DNA of 64,000 nucleotides. Origin: Acidimicrobiia bacterium (GTDB lineage: Bacteria; Actinomycetota; Acidimicrobiia; Acidimicrobiales; AC-14). Positions 52,265 to 61,404 of the stretch are shown here, one piece after another (position 1 is the first letter of the stretch; every line of letters starts with the position of its first letter). Made by a program: the position numbers and the translations under genes. The stretch is from the NCBI GenBank assembly GCA_023264995.1, contig JAHFUR010000018.1, positions 18,123-82,122 on the forward strand, written 5' to 3'. The notes below the pieces were generated by a model, which ran no database searches, was not told the origin of the DNA, and worked only from the letters and a program-made list of their open reading frames with translations.

Positions 52265-53986
52265 ATGCGCATTCGTGTGGGGTCGTTGGAAGCCTTACAG
52301 ACCGAAGGTCGGCTGACCACGAAAGCCGGCGGGCACGGCGTGTGCGTGTTCTGGCATGAAGGCCGGGCCTACGCGCTCGACGACCGGTGCCCGCACATGG
52401 GCTTCCCGCTGCACCGGGGATCGCTCGAGGCCGGCCTGGTCACCTGCCACTGGCACCACGCCCGCTTCGACCTGGCCACCGGCGGCACCCTCGACCCCTT
52501 CGCCGACGACGCCCGGGCCTTTCCGGTGGAGGTGGAGGGTGACGATGTGTACCTGGTGGTCGGCGCGCCTGACAACCGGGTCGACCATCACCGCCGGCGG
52601 CTGGCCGAGGGGCTCGAGGGTGGGCTCACCCTGGTTTCGGCCAAGGCTGTGCTGGGCCTGTTGGAGGCGGGCGTGCCGGTGGCGGAGATCGTGCAGGTGG
52701 GCGTGGAGTTCGGCACCGCCAACCGGGCGCAGGGGTGGGGGTCAGGGCTCACGGTGCTGGTGGCGATGGCCAACCTGCTGCCCTGGCTCGACCCCTCCGA
52801 TCACGCCCTGGCCCTGGTGCACGGTCTGGCGTTCGTCGCCCGTGACACGGCCGGTCGCCCGCCTCGTTTCCCGTTGTCGCCGCTGGGTGACGTTGCAGTC
52901 GCCCCGGTCTCCGCTGACCGGCTCACCGACTGGTACCGGCGCTTCGTCGAGACTCGTTCGGGTGACGCGGCGGAGCGGGTGCTGGTCACCGCCCTCTCGG
53001 CGAGCGCCGACGCGGCCACCGTGTCGCAGATGATGACGGCGGCGGCGACCGACCACGTCTTCATCGATGTGGGCCACACCTTGGACTTCACCAACAAGGC
53101 CTTCGAGGCCGTCGAGCACCTCGGCTGGGGGGCGGCCGAGGCCGTCCTGCCGACGCTGACCGAGCAGACCGCCGGCGCGTCGCGGTCCGAGGAGGGCAGC
53201 CGTTGGCGCCACCCCCACGATCTGGCCGCCCTGGTCCGGTCGACCGAGGAACGGCTGCCGGCGTTGCTGGCCGAAGGCCGCGCCCGGTTGGGCGAGTTCC
53301 ACGACGTGAGCGGTCTCGGTTGGCGGTTGCTCGAGGACGACCCGTACGCCGTTGTGGCGTCGATCTGTGATGCGATCACCGCTGGCGCCACGCCCGAGCA
53401 GCTGGGCCGAGCGCTGGCTCTGGCTGGCGCCCTGCGCATCACCCGGTTCCACGTCCAGAACGACTTCGGCGACTGGGACGCCGTCCACCACGGTTTCACC
53501 TACGCCAACGCCCTCCACCAGTGCCTTGTCCGCCACCCGTCCGACGAGCTGGTGCGCGGCGTCGTCCACGGCGCCCTGCGCGTCTATCTCGACCGGTTCC
53601 TGAACGTGCCCGCGGCCCGCCTCCCGGCTTCTGTCGACGCCAGCCTGGGCGACCTCCAGGCGTGCTGGGACGGGCAGGGCGGTGTCGACCAGGCCGGCGC
53701 CATCGCCTACGGGTGGCTCAAGGCCGGCGGCGACCCCCGTCGGCTGGTGGCCGCCCTCGGCCATGCCCTGCTGTCGGAGGACGCCGGCTTCCACTGGTTC
53801 CAGATCGTCGAAGCGGCTGTCCGCCAGCACGCGGCCTGGCCGGCGGGCTCGGAGGAGGCGGCGCTCATCCTGGTCGGGGCGGCCCGGTTCCTGGCCGCCC
53901 ATACGCCCACCCGCCGGGAGCTGCCCCACGTCGTGCGCACCGCGGCCCGCTTGCGGCGGGGCGACGACCTGTTCGAGGAGAGCTGA
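52265..53986 (+). CDS. Rieske [2Fe-2S] domain fused to a large unknown helical domain
   Basis: 573 residues. The N-terminal 110 residues are a Rieske ferredoxin domain: Cys42-Pro-His44 and Cys61-His-Trp-His64 bind the cluster. The remaining 460 residues are helical and histidine-containing (DHVFIDVGHTLDFTNKAFEA, FHVQNDFGDW, VHGALRVYLD); I recall a vague resemblance to questin-oxidase-like helical proteins but cannot confirm it. A Rieske domain attached to such a partner suggests an oxygenase or electron-transfer enzyme. ATG at 52265, 18 bp from the divergent mscL gene start. Closed by a strong hairpin. Confidence 0.8.
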   Translation: MRIRVGSLEALQTEGRLTTKAGGHGVCVFWHEGRAYALDDRCPHMGFPLHRGSLEAGLVTCHWHHARFDLATGGTLDPFADDARAFPVEVEGDDVYLVVGAPDNRVDHHRRRLAEGLEGGLTLVSAKAVLGLLEAGVPVAEIVQVGVEFGTANRAQGWGSGLTVLVAMANLLPWLDPSDHALALVHGLAFVARDTAGRPPRFPLSPLGDVAVAPVSADRLTDWYRRFVETRSGDAAERVLVTALSASADAATVSQMMTAAATDHVFIDVGHTLDFTNKAFEAVEHLGWGAAEAVLPTLTEQTAGASRSEEGSRWRHPHDLAALVRSTEERLPALLAEGRARLGEFHDVSGLGWRLLEDDPYAVVASICDAITAGATPEQLGRALALAGALRITRFHVQNDFGDWDAVHHGFTYANALHQCLVRHPSDELVRGVVHGALRVYLDRFLNVPAARLPASVDASLGDLQACWDGQGGVDQAGAIAYGWLKAGGDPRRLVAALGHALLSEDAGFHWFQIVEAAVRQHAAWPAGSEEAALILVGAARFLAAHTPTRRELPHVVRTAARLRRGDDLFEES

Positions 53987-53991
53987 CCGCC

Positions 53992-54043
53992 GAGCGTTTG
54001 GTCAATCGGGGGTGCCATGTCACCACCGATTGACCAAACGCTC
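53992..54043. terminator. 18-bp perfect stem terminator shared by convergent genes
   Basis: The arms GAGCGTTTGGTCAATCGG (53992-54009) and CCGATTGACCAAACGCTC (54026-54043) are perfectly complementary with a 16-nt loop. The right arm overlaps the stop codon of the convergent larC gene. Very likely a bidirectional terminator. Confidence 0.85.
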
Positions 54044-55232
54044 AGCCCGCCTCGTCGTCGGGGTCTCGTCGGCGCCACGCCTCCTCGGCCCGGGAGACCA
54101 CCTCGCGCAGGGGGAGGCCGGTGCGCCGGGCGGCGCGGGCGGCGTCGTCGTGCTCGACCTTGACCCGGCCGGCGCCGACCTTGACTCGCACCGGCCACCC
54201 GTCGACGTCGACCTGGCTCTCGACCCGGGCCGACGGCCACCGCTCCAGCGTGGTGCCCCGGACACCGAGTGAGCCGGTTTCGGCCTGGAGCACGCCGGCC
54301 AACTGGTCGGCCAGGGCGGTATCGGTCAGCACGCTCACGGTGTGGGCCGGTCGGCCCTTCTTCATGACGATCGGCGTCACCCAGGCGTCGTGGGCGCCGG
54401 CATCGAGGAGCGCGGCGACGGCGTGGGCCAGTGTCTCCCCGGTGGCGTCGTCGAGGTTGACCTCGAGGAGGACGACGGGTTGGCCGGGCGCGGGCCGGCT
54501 CGGCTCCTCGGCCTTGTGCTCGCCCAGCACGACCTGGAGCAGGTTGGGCAGGCCCTCGAGGTCGCGGGTACCGGCTCCGAAACCGGCCGCCCCGACCTGC
54601 ATGGGCGGCATCGGGCCCCACCCGGTGACGGTGGCGGCCAGCAGCGCCGCGCCGGTCGGTGTCGTCAGCTCGTACGGCACGTCACGGCCGAACGTCGGCG
54701 CGCCTCGCAGCAGCTCGACGACCGCCGGCGCCGGTACGGGCAGCATGCCGTGGGCCGACCGGACCATGCCCATGCCGTTGGCGACGGGGCTCGACCACAC
54801 CGTGTCGACACCGAGCACCTCCAGCGCGGCACACGTGCCGACGACGTCGATGATGGCGTCGACCCCGCCCACCTCGTGGAAGTGGACCTGGGCGGCCGGT
54901 CGGCGGTGGAGGTGGCCCTCGGCCTCGGCCAGGGCCGCGAACGTGGCATGGGCCCGGTTGCGGACCCGCTCGGGCAGGCGGGCCTCGTCGACCAGCCCGA
55001 TGATGTGGGCGTAGGTGCGTACGACGGCGGTCTCGGCCGCCACCACGTCGACCTTGGTGGCACCGATGCCGCCCCGCATGACCGGCGTGACCTCCAAGGA
55101 CCAGCCGGCCATGGGCAGGCGGTCGAGCATGGCCCGGATCTCCCCGACGTCGGCGCCGGCGTCGATCAGGCTGCCGAGGGCCATGTCGCCGGCGATGCCG
55201 GCGAAGCAGTGGAACCACGCCGTGGTGCTCAT
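54042..55232 (-). CDS. larC: Nickel insertion protein LarC
   Basis: 396 residues, full length. LarC inserts nickel into the pincer cofactor of lactate racemase and related enzymes. Marks: FHCFAGIAGDMALGSLIDAG at the start, VHFHEVGGVDAIIDVVG, TPTGAALLA, and LEVNLDDATGE in the second half. The ATG at 55232 overlaps the larB stop (ATGA). No larE or racemase gene is in the window. Confidence 0.94.
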   Translation of the reverse strand: MSTTAWFHCFAGIAGDMALGSLIDAGADVGEIRAMLDRLPMAGWSLEVTPVMRGGIGATKVDVVAAETAVVRTYAHIIGLVDEARLPERVRNRAHATFAALAEAEGHLHRRPAAQVHFHEVGGVDAIIDVVGTCAALEVLGVDTVWSSPVANGMGMVRSAHGMLPVPAPAVVELLRGAPTFGRDVPYELTTPTGAALLAATVTGWGPMPPMQVGAAGFGAGTRDLEGLPNLLQVVLGEHKAEEPSRPAPGQPVVLLEVNLDDATGETLAHAVAALLDAGAHDAWVTPIVMKKGRPAHTVSVLTDTALADQLAGVLQAETGSLGVRGTTLERWPSARVESQVDVDGWPVRVKVGAGRVKVEHDDAARAARRTGLPLREVVSRAEEAWRRRDPDDEAG

Positions 55233-55975
55233 GCGGCCGGCAATATCCGGAGCACGGCGCAGGCGGCGCCGAACCCGTTGTCGATCCCGACGACGGTGAG
55301 GCCGGACGCGCAGGACGACAGCATGGCCAGGAGGGCGGTGACCCCCGCGAACGCCGCGCCGTAGCCCGTGCTGGTAGGCACGGCTACGACCGGCGCCGGG
55401 GTGATCCCCCCGACGATGCTGGCCAGCGCGCCCTCCATGCCGGCGATGACGACGACGGCATCGGCGCCGGCCAGCTCGTCGACGGTGGCCAGCAGCCGGT
55501 GCACGCCGGCCACGCCGACGTCGGCACCGAGCACGGGCCGTAGCCCGTGGGCGGTGAGGGTGGCCACGCACTCCTCGGCCACCGGCAGGTCGGACGTGCC
55601 AGCGGTGAGGACCACCACCCGGCCCGGCCGTGGGAGGCGGCTGCGCCAGGCGAGGGTCGAGCCGGTGCGTACCGCCCCGACCGGGTTGCGGGCCAGGGCG
55701 GCGGCGGCCTGGGCCTCGTCGACCCGGGTCAGCAGGACCGGCCCCCCGCCGTCCTCGGACAGCAGCTCGGCGACGATGGCCGCGCAGTGCTCCGGCGACT
55801 TGCCCGGGGCGTACACCGCCTCGGGGAGGCCCTGGCGCAGGGCCCGGTGGTGGTCGACCTTGGCGAAGCCCAGATCGGCGAAGGGAAGCCGGCGCAGGCG
55901 GGCAACGGCGTCGTCGGCCGACAGCGCGCCGGAGCGCACGTCGTCCAGCAGTCGCCGGACTGCGGTCTCGTCCAT
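55229..55975 (-). CDS. larB: Nickel-pincer cofactor carboxylase LarB
   Basis: 248 residues. LarB carboxylates and hydrolyses nicotinic acid adenine dinucleotide to begin pincer-cofactor synthesis. Marks: FAKVDHHRALRQGLPEAVYA, VVVLTAGTSDLPVAEE, and GMEGALASIVGGI with VPTSTGYGA near the end. Related in fold to PurE. Coupled to larC. Divergent from pheA, with start codons 21 bp apart. Confidence 0.94.
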   Translation of the reverse strand: MDETAVRRLLDDVRSGALSADDAVARLRRLPFADLGFAKVDHHRALRQGLPEAVYAPGKSPEHCAAIVAELLSEDGGGPVLLTRVDEAQAAAALARNPVGAVRTGSTLAWRSRLPRPGRVVVLTAGTSDLPVAEECVATLTAHGLRPVLGADVGVAGVHRLLATVDELAGADAVVVIAGMEGALASIVGGITPAPVVAVPTSTGYGAAFAGVTALLAMLSSCASGLTVVGIDNGFGAACAVLRILPAA

Positions 55976-55996
55976 GGCGCTAAGTATCCTCCGACC

Positions 55997-56923
55997 ATGA
56001 CCCGCGTCGCCTATCTCGGCCCCCCCGGCACCTTCACCGAGGAGGCGTTGCTGAGCCAGCCTGACCTGGCCGACGGCGATCTGGTGGCCATGCGGTCCAT
56101 GCCCGAGGTGCTGGCCGCCACCGCCGCCGGCGACGTCGACCTTGGTTTCGTCGCCCTCGAGAACTCCATCGAGGGCAGCGTGCTGCTCGTCCTCGACCGG
56201 CTGGTCTTCGACCACGACCTGCTCATCCAGCGCGAGGTCGTGCTGACCGTGCGGGAGAACCTGCTGGCGCCGCCGGGGATGACCCTGGCCGAGGTGCGGC
56301 GGGTCGTGTCCTTCCCCGACGCCCTTGCCCAGTGCCGGCGCTTCCTGGCCGAGTCCCTACCCGAGGTCGAGATCGTGGCCGCCAACTCCACCGCCGGCGC
56401 GGTGCGCGAGGTGGCCGAGAACCGCCCGCCGGGCACGGCCGCGGTGGGGCCGGCGCTGGCGGCCAAGCTCTACGGGCTCGACGTGCTGGCGCCGGACATC
56501 GAGGACACCCCCGGGGCGAACCAGACCCGCTTCGCCCTGGTGGCGCGAGCCGGCATCCCGGCGCCGTCGGGTCACGACAAGACGAGCATCGTCTGCTTCC
56601 AGCGCGACGACCGCCCGGGCAGCCTCCACGCCATCCTCGGCCAGTTCACGGCCCGCAACATCAACCTGACCAAGCTCGAGTCCCGCCCGACCAAGCACAG
56701 CCTGGGCGACTACTGCTTCATCATCGACCTGGAGGGCCACGTCGACGACGAGGTGGTGGCCGACTGCCTCCGAGACCTCCGCGTCCAGTTGGCCAGTGTG
56801 AAGTTCCTCGGCTCCTACCCCGCGGCCGGCGAGCACGGCCCGGCCATGCGGCGCGACGCCGAGGCGGCCTGGAAGGCGGCCGACGAATGGATCACCGACC
56901 TGCGAGGCCAGGTGGCCCGCTAG
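55997..56923 (+). CDS. pheA: Prephenate dehydratase
   Basis: 308 residues. Converts prephenate to phenylpyruvate in phenylalanine synthesis. PDT domain (1-185): YLGPPGTFTEEAL, VALENSIEGSV, NSTAGAVREV and the TRF motif (NQTRFALV). ACT regulatory domain (about 200-280): GSLHAILGQFTARNINLTKL, then ESRP, the phenylalanine-binding element. No fused chorismate mutase, as is normal in actinobacteria. Confidence 0.95.
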   Translation: MTRVAYLGPPGTFTEEALLSQPDLADGDLVAMRSMPEVLAATAAGDVDLGFVALENSIEGSVLLVLDRLVFDHDLLIQREVVLTVRENLLAPPGMTLAEVRRVVSFPDALAQCRRFLAESLPEVEIVAANSTAGAVREVAENRPPGTAAVGPALAAKLYGLDVLAPDIEDTPGANQTRFALVARAGIPAPSGHDKTSIVCFQRDDRPGSLHAILGQFTARNINLTKLESRPTKHSLGDYCFIIDLEGHVDDEVVADCLRDLRVQLASVKFLGSYPAAGEHGPAMRRDAEAAWKAADEWITDLRGQVAR

Positions 56924-56937
56924 CGTCGGCCCGGTCG

Positions 56938-57020
56938 GGAGGGATGGCAGAGCGGCCGAATGCGAGGCTCTTGAAAAGCCTTGGACGAGAGTCCCGTGGG
57001 TTCAAATCCCACTCCCTCCG
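56938..57020 (+). tRNA. tRNA-Ser (anticodon TGA)
   Basis: The acceptor arms GGAGGGA and TCCCTCC pair. The anticodon stem AGGCT/AGCCT encloses CTTGAAA, giving TGA. The long variable arm and TTCAAAT T-loop fit a class II serine tRNA. CCA not encoded. Fifteen bp after the pheA stop. Confidence 0.95.
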
Positions 57021-57072
57021 CTCCCTTGGTCCTCACCAGCTGGTGGGTTCGGAGTCGCGGGCCGGGTAGGGC

Positions 57073-58641
57073 TCAGGCGGGGGTGGGACGTCCTTTCGGC
57101 GCCGGCACGCTCCCGGCCTCCCGCCGGCGGAGCAGGCCCCAGGCCACGACGGTCCCGAGCCCAAGCCCGAACAGGCCGGTGAGCAGGAGCGTCCAGCCCG
57201 GGATACCGCTGCCGCTCTCGCCCACTGTGACGGGGGTCAGCGGGACCGACGACATGTAGATGTCCTCGGAGCCGGTCTCGCCGAGCGCGTTGCGGGTGTC
57301 CTGCCAGGCGAAGTACACCTCGTTGTTCGTGGCCGCGACGCCGACGTTGAACTTGCTGTCGATGTTGTTCGACCACACGCCCTTTGAACGGTCGATCCCC
57401 CGGTCGTTGACCCGGATCGGCTTGGTGAACGTGCTCCCGTGGTCGGCGGAGGACGCGTAGTAGACGTCGGAGATGCCGGTGTCGCCACTGTGGCCGGTGG
57501 TGACCAGGGGGTTGGTCGGGCTGTTGCGGAAGTCGTACCAGGCCACGTGCAGGGTCCCGTTAGGGGCGATGGCCAGGCCGGGCTCGTACTGGTTGGACTT
57601 GACCGTCTCGTCACTCAGCACCACCCGGTCGCTCCAGGTCTTGCCCGCGTCGTGGGAGACCCGCAGGAACAGGTCGAGGTCGCCGTTGTACCCGGCGACG
57701 GTGTTCTGGACCTCGGCGTTGGCGTTCCATGCCAGGTAGACATCGGAGGTCTTCGGGTCGGCGGCGATCACCGGCGGGTGCCCCGCAGAGACGTTGCCCG
57801 GGTCGACGTCGACCGGTGCCGACCATGTCTTGCCGTGGTCGGTGGACTGGCGGTAGATGATCGGCCGGACCGGTACCGGCGTCGGCGTCGGCCCGGGGAC
57901 CGCCCGCACCCAGAAGGCGGCGTGGATGGTGCCGGCCTTGTCGACGGCGAGGGCGGGGAAGTCGGCGCCGCGGGGGTCGGTCAGGTCGACGGGGGGCCCG
58001 AACGTCCGCCCACCGTCGCTCGACGCGGCGACGTTGCTCTTGAGCTTCTCCTTGGCATCGGCTGCGTTGACCCCCTGGCGCCAGCCGACGTAAACCAGCT
58101 GGGGGTTGGTGGGGTCGACGGCGAGCATGGGGCCCTTGTTCAGGCCCCTGTCCGGGTTGCCGTCGGGCGCCTCATAGACCCGGGTCGTCGTAAAGGTGCG
58201 ACCGCTGTCCGCCGAGCGGGCCAGGAAGACGTGGCGGGGCGTGTCGTTGCGCACCCGGTTGAGGAAGTCGCTGGCCACGAAGGCCATGTAAAGGGTGCCG
58301 TCGCCCCCGAACGCCATCGTCGCCAGCGGGCCGTACTCGGCGTAGAACCCGCAGTCGTTGAACGGCTTGGTCATCGGGTCGCCGCCGGCGAACCAGCTCC
58401 GGCCACCGTCGGTGGACAGGTGGACGGCGCAGGCCCGGCTGCCGCGCACGTCGCTCTCCACGGCCACCAGGTCGCCCGTCTTCGGGTTCACGGCGATCTG
58501 GGGCGACGAGTGCGACCGGAGCGGCGCCGGGTCATTGGTGACCTGGACGGCGCCGGTGGCCGACAGGCCCCACGCCGGCCCGGCCAAGGCCACGCCGAGC
58601 GCCACGATCCCGAGTACCGGACTGAGAAGACGACGTCGCAT
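57073..58641 (-). CDS. Secreted sialidase-like BNR-repeat protein with C-terminal anchor
   Basis: 522 residues from the ATG at 58641. Signal peptide (1-26), then a beta-propeller region with BNR/Asp-box repeats (STDGGRSW, SADSGRTF, SSDGGRTF, STDHGKTW, SHDAGKTW, SADHGSTF), ending with a membrane helix (about 485-507) and a basic tail, so the propeller is held on the outer face of the membrane. Typical sialidase catalytic residues (FRIP and Arg triad) are not evident, so glycosidase activity is doubtful; binding or structural roles are possible. Confidence 0.85.
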   Translation of the reverse strand: MRRRLLSPVLGIVALGVALAGPAWGLSATGAVQVTNDPAPLRSHSSPQIAVNPKTGDLVAVESDVRGSRACAVHLSTDGGRSWFAGGDPMTKPFNDCGFYAEYGPLATMAFGGDGTLYMAFVASDFLNRVRNDTPRHVFLARSADSGRTFTTTRVYEAPDGNPDRGLNKGPMLAVDPTNPQLVYVGWRQGVNAADAKEKLKSNVAASSDGGRTFGPPVDLTDPRGADFPALAVDKAGTIHAAFWVRAVPGPTPTPVPVRPIIYRQSTDHGKTWSAPVDVDPGNVSAGHPPVIAADPKTSDVYLAWNANAEVQNTVAGYNGDLDLFLRVSHDAGKTWSDRVVLSDETVKSNQYEPGLAIAPNGTLHVAWYDFRNSPTNPLVTTGHSGDTGISDVYYASSADHGSTFTKPIRVNDRGIDRSKGVWSNNIDSKFNVGVAATNNEVYFAWQDTRNALGETGSEDIYMSSVPLTPVTVGESGSGIPGWTLLLTGLFGLGLGTVVAWGLLRRREAGSVPAPKGRPTPA

Positions 58642-58735
58642 GGCCCCCACCTCGCATGTGTCTTTGAGCTACGGAACGTAGTGGATCCGTGCAGTTCTCG
58701 CGTTCGTCGTCGGCGTGCCAGACTCGTCACGCCTT

Positions 58736-58828
58736 GGAGAGGTGACCGAGTGGCCGAAGGTGATCGCCTGCTAAGCGATTAAGGGGTGTAAAGCCTCTTC
58801 GAGGGTTCAAATCCCTCCCTCTCCGCCA
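58736..58828 (+). tRNA. tRNA-Ser (anticodon GCT)
   Basis: The acceptor arms GGAGAGG and CCTCTCC pair. The anticodon stem ATCGC/GCGAT encloses CTGCTAA, giving GCT. A long variable arm and TTCAAAT T-loop are present. Unlike the other tRNAs here, the CCA end is encoded (58826-58828). Confidence 0.95.
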
Positions 58829-58839
58829 AGGAGCTCGCG

Positions 58840-59103
58840 CTAGCCGTCGTCATCGTCGTCGTCCTCGTCGACATCGTCGGGCTGGGGGTCGGCGATCCAT
58901 TGGCCCGAGGTGCCGGGCCGCATGGAACCGATCTTCGTCGACGATTCGTGGCGGGTGTCGAGGTCGTCCTTGATGCAGGTGCAGTTGTCGGTGGGGCGGT
59001 CGCAGCCCTCGCAGACCACCCGCCCCTCCTTGTCGTCGAGGCGGACCGCGGCGCCGCACAATGCGCAGACTCCCGTCTCCATGTACCGGTAGTTCCTGGG
59101 CAT
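58840..59103 (-). CDS. Small zinc-ribbon protein with acidic tail
   Basis: 87 residues with CALC and CEGC pairs plus a later CTC, fitting a zinc ribbon (about 13-45), then a charged segment and a run of Asp/Glu at the C-terminus. No known function. It stands alone between a tRNA gene and the divergent DUF2786 gene. Confidence 0.65.
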   Translation of the reverse strand: MPRNYRYMETGVCALCGAAVRLDDKEGRVVCEGCDRPTDNCTCIKDDLDTRHESSTKIGSMRPGTSGQWIADPQPDDVDEDDDDDDG

Positions 59104-59162
59104 CGCCGGAGCATACGTTCGGTCCTCGGTCCTGTCGCCCGGCGTGCGTAGGGTGAGCGACC

Positions 59163-60380
59163 ATGGGGACCAAGAACCGCCAGCGCAGGGCGGAGAAGCG
59201 CCGCCGCCACCAGCCGGCGTCCAGTCCCCCCGCCGAGAAGGCGTTCGGGCGGCTCTCGCTGCGGGAGGTCATCTACGCGGCGGCGAGCGCATCGCGCCAG
59301 CCACTGGCCGCGGCCGCGCGCTACCCGGAGCTGCTGGCCGGGCTGGCCGCGTCGGCAGGGGTCGGGCCAGCGCTCGATGCGGCCCTTGTCGACGCGCTCA
59401 CCCGGGCCCAGACGGCGCTGCACTGGGACCCCTACGAGCTCCGCCGGCAGGCCGAGCGCCGGCTTGGTGACCGCCACGCCGGTTACCTGGCCGACGTGGT
59501 CCGCGGGCCGGGGTCAGAACCGCTGGTCGTCGAGTGGTCGGCCCGTGAGGGCGCGGCCCCGATCAAGGTGCTGGCGGGTGCGGTCGAGGTGCTGGCCATG
59601 CTGCTCAGCCTTCCCCCGCTGCCCCAGTTGGGCGGCCGGCCGTCGGGCCCGGCCCGCCGGCCGTCATCGGCCGGCCCGGAGCCCCGGGTACTCGAGAAGG
59701 TCCGGGCGCTGCTGGCCAAGGCCGAGTCCACCACCTTCCCCGAGGAGGCCGAGGCCCTGTCGGCCAAGGCCCAGGAGCTGATGGCCCGCTATGCCATCGA
59801 CGCGGCCATGGTCGGGGCCGGCGCCGGTGGCCCGGTGGCCGACGACGGCCCTACCGGCATGCGGGTGCCGGTCGACGATCCCTACGCCGGCGCCAAGTCA
59901 ATCCTGCTCTCCGAGGTGGCGATGGCCAATCGGTGCCGAGCCGTTTGGTCGAAGGGCTACGGGTTCAGCACTGTGATGGGCTTCAGCTCCGACCTGATGT
60001 TCGTGGAGATGCTCTACACCTCGCTGTTGGTCCAGGCCACGTCGGCGATGGTGGCGGCCGGCGCCCACGTCGACCGCAGCGGTCGATCGCGGACCCGGTC
60101 CTTTCGCCAGGCCTTCCTGCTGGCCTACGCCACACGGGTCGGTCACCGCCTGCGGGAGGCCGAACAGGCTGGTCGGGCCGCGGCCACCGAGGAGTACGGC
60201 GCCGCGCTGCTCCCGGTCCTCGCCGATCGCACCGCCGCCGTGGAGGCGGCCAGCGCCGCCGCTTTCCCCGGTGCGGTCACCCGTTCGGTCAGCGTCAGCA
60301 ACGCCGCGGGGTGGGCCGCCGGCTCGGTCGCCGGCGACCTGGCGTCGCTGTCGGGCCGCGCCCAGGTGCCGGCGGGCTGA
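59163..60380 (+). CDS. DUF2786-domain protein
   Basis: 405 residues. A basic start (MGTKNRQRRAEKRRRHQ) suggests nucleic-acid contact. Near the middle the DUF2786 signature appears: VRALLAKAESTTFPEEAEAL, then AKAQELMARYAID. The rest is helical. Proteins of this family are widespread, some on phages; their function is unknown. It is convergent with the MazF-type gene, 3 bp apart. Confidence 0.8.
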   Translation: MGTKNRQRRAEKRRRHQPASSPPAEKAFGRLSLREVIYAAASASRQPLAAAARYPELLAGLAASAGVGPALDAALVDALTRAQTALHWDPYELRRQAERRLGDRHAGYLADVVRGPGSEPLVVEWSAREGAAPIKVLAGAVEVLAMLLSLPPLPQLGGRPSGPARRPSSAGPEPRVLEKVRALLAKAESTTFPEEAEALSAKAQELMARYAIDAAMVGAGAGGPVADDGPTGMRVPVDDPYAGAKSILLSEVAMANRCRAVWSKGYGFSTVMGFSSDLMFVEMLYTSLLVQATSAMVAAGAHVDRSGRSRTRSFRQAFLLAYATRVGHRLREAEQAGRAAATEEYGAALLPVLADRTAAVEAASAAAFPGAVTRSVSVSNAAGWAAGSVAGDLASLSGRAQVPAG

Positions 60381-60383
60381 TCC

Positions 60384-60695
60384 TCAGCAGGCCATGACCT
60401 TGGCCATCGCCGCGCAGAACTCCGGCCACCGTCCGGCGTCGACCCGCCCAGCGATGCGGAGGAGGGTGCTGACCGGCACGAGCTGGATGTTGTCCAGATT
60501 GGCGACGCACCCGTCGCGCACGCCCTCGGCCATCCCGAGGGCCACCTCGGTCGGCAGGCTGCGGACGGTCGTGGTGACGGGCGCCACCAGAACTCGTGTG
60601 AGCAGCGGCGCAACGCGCGACCGGGTGAGGACGACAACGGGCCGGACCTTGTCGAGATCAGCCCACCAGACCTGGCCGTGCCCGAGCTCGTTCAC
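60384..60695 (-). CDS. MazF/PemK-type toxin
   Basis: 103 residues. Marks: GQVWWADLDKVRPVVVLTRS, LVAPVTTTVRSLPTEVAL and CVANLDNIQLVP with a late GR. This is the MazF fold, an RNA endonuclease that blocks translation. The GTG start overlaps the antitoxin stop by four bases, as in TA operons. Confidence 0.9.
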   Translation of the reverse strand: MNELGHGQVWWADLDKVRPVVVLTRSRVAPLLTRVLVAPVTTTVRSLPTEVALGMAEGVRDGCVANLDNIQLVPVSTLLRIAGRVDAGRWPEFCAAMAKVMAC

Positions 60696-60979
60696 TCGCG
60701 GCCCGCTTCACGCCGGCGTTGCTCGGCAAGGAGGCGAACGTCGGGCGGCACATCGCCGTCGTAGGGGAGGACCGGCCCGGCCGGCGCGGCCCAGTTGAGG
60801 TCCGGGTCGTCGTCGTAGGGCTGTGCGGCCAGCGCGGCGCGTTCGCTGGCCGTCTCGATCTCTTCGATGAGCGCCAGCAACGCTCGGTCCACGATCTGGC
60901 TGCTCGAGGCGCGGAGGAGCCGCTGCGCAGTTGCCCAACGCTGCGCATCAACTGTGGTCGAAATCCGCATACGAGCCAT
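60692..60979 (-). CDS. Ribbon-helix-helix antitoxin
   Basis: 95 residues. The start (MARMRISTTVDAQRWATAQR) fits a ribbon-helix-helix strand and helix, followed by SSSQIVDRALLALIEE. The C-terminal half is acidic and disordered and would wrap the toxin. First gene of the pair, so it should also repress the operon promoter. Confidence 0.85.
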   Translation of the reverse strand: MARMRISTTVDAQRWATAQRLLRASSSQIVDRALLALIEEIETASERAALAAQPYDDDPDLNWAAPAGPVLPYDGDVPPDVRLLAEQRRREAGRE

Positions 60980-61404
60980 GGCATGAAGTGTATGACGCTC
61001 GAGCGCCGCGCGTCACACCTGCCGCGTCCTCACGTCGGCGGACCGCGGGACTGACGATGTCGGCATGGGGGAAGACGTGGCGCAGACGGCTTCAGGCGTC
61101 GCACCCCGCCGCGATCGTGAGGGCCCGGCACGGGGCGTGCATTCTCTGGTCGCTCACTCGACCGAGGCGACGAAGGAGACGCCTCCGGGCCAGCAGGAAC
61201 GTGTTGTCGAAGTTGGCCACCGACTCGGCGGCCAGGCCCGCGGGCCTCCTCCACCTTTGTCCCTGTCGGTGGCGAGGACGTGAGCCAGTCAGGCGTCTAG
61301 GCTGGGGTCGTGCGAGCGGTCGCAACGGTCTCCTCCTAAGGAGCGCTTCACTGGTCGCACATCTGGGCTGCGGAGACAAAACTGCAGGTCAGAGGCAATT
61401 TTGT
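60980..61404. other. Non-coding region before tRNA-Arg
   Basis: About 425 bp. The first part holds the antitoxin promoter. No supported gene, and no repeat structure seen. Confidence 0.5.

Noticed and set aside
57073..58641. BNR protein as a catalytic sialidase
   Set aside because: Asp-box repeats are clear but the FRIP motif and the catalytic Arg/Tyr/Glu set are not visible.
60980..61404. Short frames upstream of tRNA-Arg
   Set aside because: No ribosome site, no motif, and codon use typical of random high-GC frames.
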